Below are positions 29,679-34,524 of a stretch of DNA of 34,524 nt, piece after piece (the first letter of the stretch is position 1; every line of letters begins with the position of its first letter). The notes beneath the pieces were generated by a model. It was not told the origin of the DNA and did not search any database. It worked only from the letters and a program-made list of their open reading frames with translations. This stretch comes from Clostridia bacterium. GTDB lineage: Bacteria; Bacillota; Clostridia; Oscillospirales; Acutalibacteraceae. The DNA lies in the NCBI GenBank assembly GCA_017441385.1, contig JAFRXY010000102.1, positions 1-34,524 of the forward strand, written 5' to 3'. The translations under genes were made by a program, and so were the position numbers.

Positions 29679-29707
29679 TTGAAATTGACACTCAAGTCTG
29701 TTAAAAT
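29679..29707 (+). promoter_or_regulatory. Sigma-A promoter of the sugar ABC ATPase gene
   Basis: TTGAAA (29679-29684), 17-bp spacer, TAAAAT (29702-29707). Start expected near 29714, giving an 80-nt leader before ATG 29793. Confidence 0.75.
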
Positions 29708-29792
29708 GTTTACAGTTAATATTGGTTGTGCTTTGTATTTCTTGCGGGCAAATCATATTACATCTTTCACAATAATTTGGAGGTATTTTCAA

Positions 29793-30905
29793 ATGGCAAG
29801 CTTATCTTTGAGACACGTGTACAAGAAGTATTCCGGCAATGTCGTTGCTGTTAAGGATTTCAACCTGGAAATCGAAGACAAAGAGTTCATCATCTTCGTT
29901 GGTCCTTCCGGCTGCGGTAAGTCCACTACCCTGCGTATGATCGCAGGTCTTGAGGACATCAGTGAAGGCGAACTCTACATCGGCGACACTCTCGCAAACG
30001 ACATTCCTCCGAAAGACAGAGATATCGCCATGGTGTTCCAGAGCTACGCTCTGTATCCCCATATGTCCGTCCGTGAGAACATGGCATTCGGTCTGAAGCT
30101 CAGAAAGTATCCCAAGGCGGAAATCAATCGCCGCGTTGAGGAAGCTGCTCAGATCCTCGATATCAGCCACCTGCTCGACAGAAAGCCTAAGGCTCTCTCC
30201 GGCGGTCAGCGTCAGCGTGTTGCCATGGGCCGTGCTATCGTCCGTGAGCCGAAGGTCTTCCTTCTTGACGAGCCTCTTTCCAACCTCGACGCAAAGCTCC
30301 GCGCTCAGATGCGTACTGAGATTTCCAAGCTCCACCTCAGACTGGGCACCACCTTCATCTATGTTACCCATGACCAGACAGAAGCTATGACGCTGGGCGA
30401 CAAGATCGTCGTTATGAAGGACGGTATCATTCAGCAGGTCAATACGCCTCAGTTCCTGTATGATCAGCCCTGCAATATGTTCGTTGCCGGCTTCATCGGC
30501 TCTCCTCAGATGAACTTCATCGACGTCAAGCTCGAGAAGAGAGGCGACCATGTCTACGCTCTGTTCGGCAACTATGCCATCAAACTCCCGATCTCCAAGA
30601 ACAAGAACGGTCAGCTTGACGCTTACATCGGCAAGGAAGTCGTTCTCGGCGTCCGTCCGGAGCACGTACACGACGAGCCTGAATACATCGAGAGATATGT
30701 TGACAGCTGCATCGAGGCAGACGTGGAAGTTACCGAATTGATGGGTAACGAAACATTCCTGTACCTCAACGCTCTCGGCTCCAACATCACCGCCCGTGTG
30801 GCTCCCACATCCAAGACCAAAGCCGGCGATCATGTCAAGGTTGCTCTGGTCAACAGCAAGATTCACATCTTCGACAAGGAAACCGAGCTTGCTATCGTTA
30901 ACTGA
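29793..30905 (+). CDS. Carbohydrate ABC transporter ATPase (MsmK/UgpC/MalK type)
   Basis: 370 residues. Walker [10 protein letters not shown] at 37-45, Q loop [14 protein letters not shown], signature [16 protein letters not shown], Walker [16 protein letters not shown] and switch [14 protein letters not shown]. The C-terminal 130 residues are the OB-type regulatory domain of the CUT1 sugar family. A 38-codon upstream extension is excluded because it contains the promoter; GGAGGT precedes ATG 29793. No permease or binding protein is nearby, so it is probably a shared ATPase energising several sugar importers, as MsmK does. Codons are strongly biased (CTC, GTT, AAG), suggesting high expression. 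Confidence 0.93.
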   Translation: MASLSLRHVYKKYSGNVVAVKDFNLEIEDKEFIIFVGPSGCGKSTTLRMIAGLEDISEGELYIGDTLANDIPPKDRDIAMVFQSYALYPHMSVRENMAFGLKLRKYPKAEINRRVEEAAQILDISHLLDRKPKALSGGQRQRVAMGRAIVREPKVFLLDEPLSNLDAKLRAQMRTEISKLHLRLGTTFIYVTHDQTEAMTLGDKIVVMKDGIIQQVNTPQFLYDQPCNMFVAGFIGSPQMNFIDVKLEKRGDHVYALFGNYAIKLPISKNKNGQLDAYIGKEVVLGVRPEHVHDEPEYIERYVDSCIEADVEVTELMGNETFLYLNALGSNITARVAPTSKTKAGDHVKVALVNSKIHIFDKETELAIVN

Positions 30906-30941
30906 TAAGTTGATAGCTTGATCTGATCAATTGAATTTTCT

Positions 30942-30988
30942 GTCGGTGTGCAGTTTTACTTCGGTAAGATTGCGCACCGACTTTTTTT
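30942..30988 (+). terminator. Terminator after the ABC ATPase gene
   Basis: GTCGGTGTGC (30942-30951) pairs with GCGCACCGAC (30972-30981) with one wobble, inner TTAC-TTCG-GTAA stem, then seven T. Confidence 0.92.
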
Positions 30989-31078
30989 GATATGATAAAG
31001 AATTTTTAGTCGATTTGCATATATACGCAACATAATTTGTTGAAAAACTAAGAATTTTTAAAATATTCAATAAAACAC

Positions 31079-31107
31079 TTGAATTATTCTATACTTTTGT
31101 GTAAAAT
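31079..31107 (+). promoter_or_regulatory. Sigma-A promoter of the PucR/CdaR-type regulator
   Basis: TTGAAT (31079-31084), 17-bp spacer, TAAAAT (31102-31107). About 80 AT-rich bases separate it from the ribosome binding site. Confidence 0.65.
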
Positions 31108-31195
31108 GTATATGTAGTAAAAGTTTTTGGTGCAATGTATATTTTGACCAATTCTTATCACATTACGTATTACAGGAAGCGAGGAGTTTTAAAAA

Positions 31196-32281
31196 ATGCC
31201 TAACAGATTATATCAGACAGTTGTACATCAGATGAGAGACACCATCGACAGAACCATCGGCGTGGTGGAGTCGACCGGCACCATTCTCGCATGCAGCGAT
31301 CTCGGCAAAGTCGGCAAGACCGCCTCCGACGTCCCTGTGGAGCAGATCGGTCAGGGCGAGAGCTTTGTTCACAACGGCTACAGCTATAAGCCTTTCAGTT
31401 CCCAGCCCACACCCGAAACGGCGGTATTCGTCGAGGGTACCGACGAGCAGGCTATGAAATACGCCTCCATTCTCGCCAGCTCGCTGATCATTATCAAGCA
31501 GTATTACGACGAGAAATTCGACCGCAACAACTTCATCAAGAACCTCATTCTCGACAATATCCTGCCCGGTGACATCTATCTGAAGGCCCGCGAGCTGCAC
31601 TTCAACACCGACGTCAACCGCGTCTGCCTGTTGGTGCGCACGGTTTCCAAGCCCGACGTGGCGACATTCGATATCATTCAGAACCTCTTCCCCGACAAGA
31701 CCAAGGATTTCGTCATCAGCATCAACGAGCGCGAAATCGCCATTATCAAGGAAACACATCAGGGCATTGACCTCAAAAACCTTGAGCAGCTCGCCCGTTC
31801 CATCGTGGACACCCTTTCCAGTGAATTCTACACCCATTGCATCGTGGGTATCGGCACGCAGGTGTCCGGCATCAAGGATCTCGGCGCTTCCTTCAAGGAA
31901 GCTCAGATGGCGCTGGAAATCGGCAAGATCTTCGACACCGAAAAGACCATTGTCTCCTATGAGAATCTCGGCATTGCCCGCCTGATCTATCAGCTGCCCG
32001 ACAAGCTGTGCGAGATGTTCCTCAAGGAGGTCTTCAAGAAAGGTTCCATCGAATCGCTCGATCAGGAGACTCTGTTTACCATTCAGAAGTTCTTTGAGAA
32101 CAACCTGAACGTCTCCGAAACTTCCCGCAAGCTGTTCGTCCACAGAAACACGCTGGTCTACCGTCTGGAAAAGATCAAGAAGCTCACCGGCCTCGACCTG
32201 CGCGAATTCGACCACGCCATTATCTTCAAGGTGGCGCTCATGGTCAAAAAATACCTCACCAACAAGCCCGTGAAGTATTGA
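31196..32281 (+). CDS. PucR/CdaR-family transcriptional regulator
   Basis: 361 residues. The C-terminal PucR-type helix-turn-helix (HTH_30) is at about 305-355: FTIQKFFENNLNVSETSRKLFVHRNTLVYRLEKIKKLTGLDLR. Before it is a GGDEF-like degenerate domain common in CdaR proteins (IVGIGTQVSGIKDLGASFKEAQMALEIGKIF). The N-terminal 120 residues match a sugar-diacid-sensing-type domain (TIGVVESTGTILACSDLGKVG). GCGAGGAG precedes ATG 31196. It follows the sugar ABC ATPase in the same direction but behind a terminator and with its own promoter. Control of carbohydrate or sugar-acid genes is a reasonable inference. Confidence 0.87.
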   Translation: MPNRLYQTVVHQMRDTIDRTIGVVESTGTILACSDLGKVGKTASDVPVEQIGQGESFVHNGYSYKPFSSQPTPETAVFVEGTDEQAMKYASILASSLIIIKQYYDEKFDRNNFIKNLILDNILPGDIYLKARELHFNTDVNRVCLLVRTVSKPDVATFDIIQNLFPDKTKDFVISINEREIAIIKETHQGIDLKNLEQLARSIVDTLSSEFYTHCIVGIGTQVSGIKDLGASFKEAQMALEIGKIFDTEKTIVSYENLGIARLIYQLPDKLCEMFLKEVFKKGSIESLDQETLFTIQKFFENNLNVSETSRKLFVHRNTLVYRLEKIKKLTGLDLREFDHAIIFKVALMVKKYLTNKPVKY

Positions 32282-32313
32282 TGTTTCCCGATTTTACAAA
32301 ATGAAAAAAATAT

Positions 32314-32356
32314 CCGGTTGCGGAACGCCGAGAGCGCCTTCCGTAACCGGTGTTTT
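32314..32356. terminator. Terminator between convergent genes
   Basis: CCGGTT-G-CGGAA pairs with TTCCG-T-AACCGG, with an inner GC-rich part, followed by TGTTTTTGTG on the plus strand; AAAAAAATAT precedes it, giving a T-run on the minus strand. It serves both the regulator (plus) and the 32379 gene (minus). Confidence 0.8.
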
Positions 32357-32378
32357 TGTGTTTAGGAAAATTAAAAAA

Positions 32379-33017
32379 TCATTCTCCGCCGATAGCGGTA
32401 TTTCCGTCAATCGTGAGGGTGTAATCGTCCGCCATATCCTCCACATAGCCGTAATAGAAGGGCACGCGGTCGGGGTAATCCACAACGGTGAATTGCGTGT
32501 TGCGGTTGTCAATCACACTGCCTGCCAGATCGGAAATATTTCCCTCCGTGCTGTGGGAGATAATGACAAAGCAGTCGTTTGTTCCGGGAACGAAGAGCTG
32601 CTCGATGATGCAGTAATTGAAGGTGGTCACTTTGCGCCTGCGGTTGTAGATTGTTTCCAGCTTGTATTTGCCGTCGCTGCCGACGGGCAGCACATGGGTG
32701 GTGATCTTCTCGTCGCCGGTGGAATTGACGACAAACGCGCACTTCTCGTATTCGTCAATTTCCAGAATCTCGCCGGTATTGTTGTAGTGAAAGGCGTCCT
32801 CCGGCTTGGAAAAGCCGATGAAGAAATTCTCCGCCGGAATCAGATGAAGGACGATCACGGCGGCGGCAAAGACGGACACCCCGCCGACCCACGCCTTTTG
32901 ACTGCCTGCCACGGAACGCGCCATATACCGGCGTTCCTCGTCGCTGTAGGTGAGCATGATGAAGACGACGGCCGCCCCGGCCAGCGCCAGAATGATGCGG
33001 ATAATGCTGTAGATCAT
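32379..33017 (-). CDS. Membrane protein of unknown function
   Basis: 212 residues with two N-terminal spans (about 5-23 and 43-61) separated by a charged loop EERRYMARSVAGSQKAW, then an extracytoplasmic domain of about 150 residues rich in short strands (FVVNSTGDEKITTHVLPVGSDGKYKLETIYNR type). I recognise no family. GGGAGGT precedes ATG 33017 and a sigma-A promoter lies just upstream, so it is transcribed alone. Confidence 0.75.
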   Translation of the reverse strand: MIYSIIRIILALAGAAVVFIMLTYSDEERRYMARSVAGSQKAWVGGVSVFAAAVIVLHLIPAENFFIGFSKPEDAFHYNNTGEILEIDEYEKCAFVVNSTGDEKITTHVLPVGSDGKYKLETIYNRRRKVTTFNYCIIEQLFVPGTNDCFVIISHSTEGNISDLAGSVIDNRNTQFTVVDYPDRVPFYYGYVEDMADDYTLTIDGNTAIGGE

Positions 33018-33062
33018 ACGAAAAATACCTCCCGCCGCGCGGCAGAATGATTGTATAAAAGT

Positions 33063-33091
33063 ATTCTACCACAACGGCGGGAGCAATTCAA
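33063..33091 (-). promoter_or_regulatory. Sigma-A promoter of the 32379-33017 gene
   Basis: Minus strand: -35 TTGAAT (33091-33086), 17-bp spacer, -10 TAGAAT (33068-33063). Confidence 0.7.
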
Positions 33092-33118
33092 TATTTTATT
33101 GACATTATTTCAGAGACA

Positions 33119-34231
33119 TCATTTGTCGGCTTTTTCGGCACTGTCGGTCTTCTTCTGTGCGGGAGCCGCCGGAGCCGCCGGCGGGTTCTGGGGAAGATTG
33201 CCCTGCGGATAGTAGACCGGCATATAATTCTGCGCCACAGCGGGCCGATTCTGCTTGCCTGCCTTGGGCTGCTTGGGGTGCTTTTTGCGGTAGCGGCGGA
33301 CAAAGAAGATCACGATTCCGGCGATCAGCAGCAGCGGAGAAATGGCGATGACGATGATGATGATCCACAGCAGCAGCGACCACAGGAAATTCAGCACGCT
33401 GAGGAAGCCGTTCTTGATGAGTGTGATAAAGTCGCTGAAGCTGAGCGAATCCCATTCAAAATCGTCCTCCGCGCCGGCATGGAGCTTGACCTGCTGGCGG
33501 ATGGACAGGTGAATGGTGGAAAGATCGACTTTGGAATCGTAATATTTCAGCATTCCCTCCATCGACTCGATTTCGGCGGTCAGGTCGGTGATATAACGCT
33601 GCACTTCCAGCGCTTCTTCAATGGTGGTGGCTTCTTTGAGCAGCTTGTAATAGCTCTTGAGGGCTTCTTTCTTGGTTTCCAGCCGGAGCTTGATGTCGTA
33701 ATATTGCTGTGTCACGTCATTGGAAGACACTTCGGAGCTTGTCACCTTGTCGGTTTTCTCCGCAAGGGCGATGAAGTCATTGAGCTTGTCAGGAGTGATT
33801 TTCAGCTCGGCGTTGATATAGATGTAATCGTAATTGCCGTAGGTATCGGTGGATTTGCTGACGCTGATTTCCTTGCCGCCGTTGTCCTTGGCAAAGGCCA
33901 GCAGCGTGTCGTAACACTTCTGGGCGTCGCCCGATTCAATGGTAATATCCGCCGTGCGGATGATCTTGTCCTCATACGCGGCCGGCTTTTCGCCCGAAGT
34001 CTGCCCCTTGGCCGCGCCGGAATTGTCAATGTCATCAAGATACTCCTCTGTTTCCGCCTCGAAGCTGTCAGCCGAACGGTTGACCGAAATTCCTTCCTCC
34101 GTGTAGCGGTCGGCGGCATAGGCTTCGGAGGACTTGGAATAATCCGACGCGCCGCAGGAAGTCATCAGCGCCAGTATCATGGCGGACGCCGCTACGGCCT
34201 TGAGGAATTGATGCTTTTTCATTTTTTTCAT
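33119..34231 (-). CDS. DUF4349 lipoprotein
   Basis: 370 residues. A lipoprotein signal with lipobox ALMTSC (Cys26) is followed by a low-complexity spacer and then the DUF4349 domain (about 85-310): DKIIRTADITIESGDAQKCYDTLLAF, TDKVTSSEVSSNDVTQQYYDIKLRLETKKEAL, then a coiled-coil stretch and a membrane span near 270-310 (FLWSLLLWIIIIVIAISPLLLIAG). The C-terminus is basic, then Pro/Ala-rich (NLPQNPPAAPAAPAQ), inside the cell. AAGGAG precedes ATG 34231. The family is widespread in Firmicutes with unknown function. Confidence 0.88.
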   Translation of the reverse strand: MKKMKKHQFLKAVAASAMILALMTSCGASDYSKSSEAYAADRYTEEGISVNRSADSFEAETEEYLDDIDNSGAAKGQTSGEKPAAYEDKIIRTADITIESGDAQKCYDTLLAFAKDNGGKEISVSKSTDTYGNYDYIYINAELKITPDKLNDFIALAEKTDKVTSSEVSSNDVTQQYYDIKLRLETKKEALKSYYKLLKEATTIEEALEVQRYITDLTAEIESMEGMLKYYDSKVDLSTIHLSIRQQVKLHAGAEDDFEWDSLSFSDFITLIKNGFLSVLNFLWSLLLWIIIIVIAISPLLLIAGIVIFFVRRYRKKHPKQPKAGKQNRPAVAQNYMPVYYPQGNLPQNPPAAPAAPAQKKTDSAEKADK

Positions 34232-34258
34232 TGAACTGCACTCCTTTGCATTTTGTTT

Positions 34259-34275
34259 GATGAATCAAATTCATC
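34259..34275. promoter_or_regulatory. Dyad upstream of the DUF4349 gene
   Basis: GATGAAT-CAA-ATTCATC is a perfect 7-3-7 inverted repeat about 28 bases before the start codon; it may be an operator or mRNA hairpin. Confidence 0.35.
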
Positions 34276-34342
34276 TCTCGTAAGCTATAACCCTATTTTT
34301 CGGAAAAAGGTTGGTAAATCGGAAAAAAAATCCGCTCTTTTG

Positions 34343-34383
34343 AAAAATCAGCCGGCATAGCCCTGTCAGTGCGCTATACCGGC
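34343..34383 (-). terminator. Terminator of a minus-strand gene beyond the right edge
   Basis: On the minus strand GCCGGTATAGC pairs with GCTATGCCGGC (one non-standard pair) across an 11-nt loop, then TGATTTTTC. No gene for it lies inside the window on that side. Confidence 0.65.
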
Positions 34384-34524
34384 TTAGAGCCTGTTCAGAA
34401 TCTCTCCACGCACGTCTGGCTGGCATCTTTTCCGCCATATTTTGCCAGAAATCCCAGCGAAACATTCGTTTCGCTAGTTAATACACAAAGTATTGCCTGC
34501 GGTTTTGGCGTCATCTGGCGAAAA
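34384..34524. mobile_element. Second copy of the outer miniature element (cut by window edge)
   Basis: It starts TTAGAGCCTG like the element at 8719 and shares TCTCTCCACGCACGTC, CATCTTTTCCGCCATATTTT, GTTAATACACAAAGTATTG and GCCTGCGGTTTTGGC. It lacks the 103-bp nested element and has instead a hairpin AGCGAAAC-ATTC-GTTTCGCT at 34456-34475. The right end is outside the window. Confidence 0.85.

Overview
The window looks like a chromosomal piece of a spore-forming Clostridia bacterium, most likely a gut Oscillospirales/Ruminococcaceae-type organism. The basis is a spoIIAA-spoIIAB-sigF cluster, spoVT, strong AGGAGG-type ribosome binding sites, consensus sigma-A promoters with 17-bp spacers and a Gram-positive surface adhesin. 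The lineage is inference; there is no rRNA here.

Layout. 1-5240 (minus strand) resembles the end of an integrated mobile element: a thioester/Cna-B surface adhesin cut by the window edge, parB, parA and a small element-type protein, lying beside tRNA-Arg(CCU). Repeats of ATTAGCA fill the gap next to that tRNA. 5244-5637 holds tRNA-Arg, tRNA-Glu and tRNA-Met. 5851-8692 has a zinc-ribbon membrane protein and a ydbS/ydbT-like PH-domain pair. 8719-8988 is a miniature transposable element carrying a second, nested miniature element. 9043-10667 has a response-regulator-like protein with a shrunken receiver, a probable 13-codon ORF with its own promoter, and an XRE regulator. 11010-12501 is the spoIIA operon. 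12609-15492 is a response regulator/histidine kinase/polysaccharide deacetylase/small protein operon. 15850-17022 is a small TfoX/GyrI-like operon. 17501-20525 is a zinc uptake operon (zur-znuA-znuC-znuB) behind a Fur-type operator.

20625-22133 is a compact defence-type cassette: a six-repeat CRISPR array with its own consensus promoter and terminator but no cas genes, next to a MntA/HepT toxin-antitoxin pair. Both sides of the cassette carry related AGTGG/CAGTG-rich sequence in inverted orientation. 22212-25724 has glutamate dehydrogenase, a membrane-anchored PIG-L deacetylase and a fumarase-type beta subunit without an adjacent alpha subunit. 25959-27641 encodes a protein with two TIR-like domains flanking a Pro-rich linker and a beta-rich domain, the best candidate here for an undescribed immune or signalling protein. 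27830-32281 (plus strand) has spoVT, rsuA, an orphan sugar-ABC ATPase (msmK/ugpC type) and a PucR/CdaR regulator. 32379-34231 has a membrane protein and a DUF4349 lipoprotein. The window ends inside another copy of the outer miniature element.

Two families of short repeats link distant parts of the window. A 103-bp TA-flanked miniature element occurs at 8811 and 17076. A larger element occurs at 8719 and 34384, and the second copy preserves the uninterrupted target site of the nested insertion. A GC-rich modular palindrome family occurs at 15551 and 17240.
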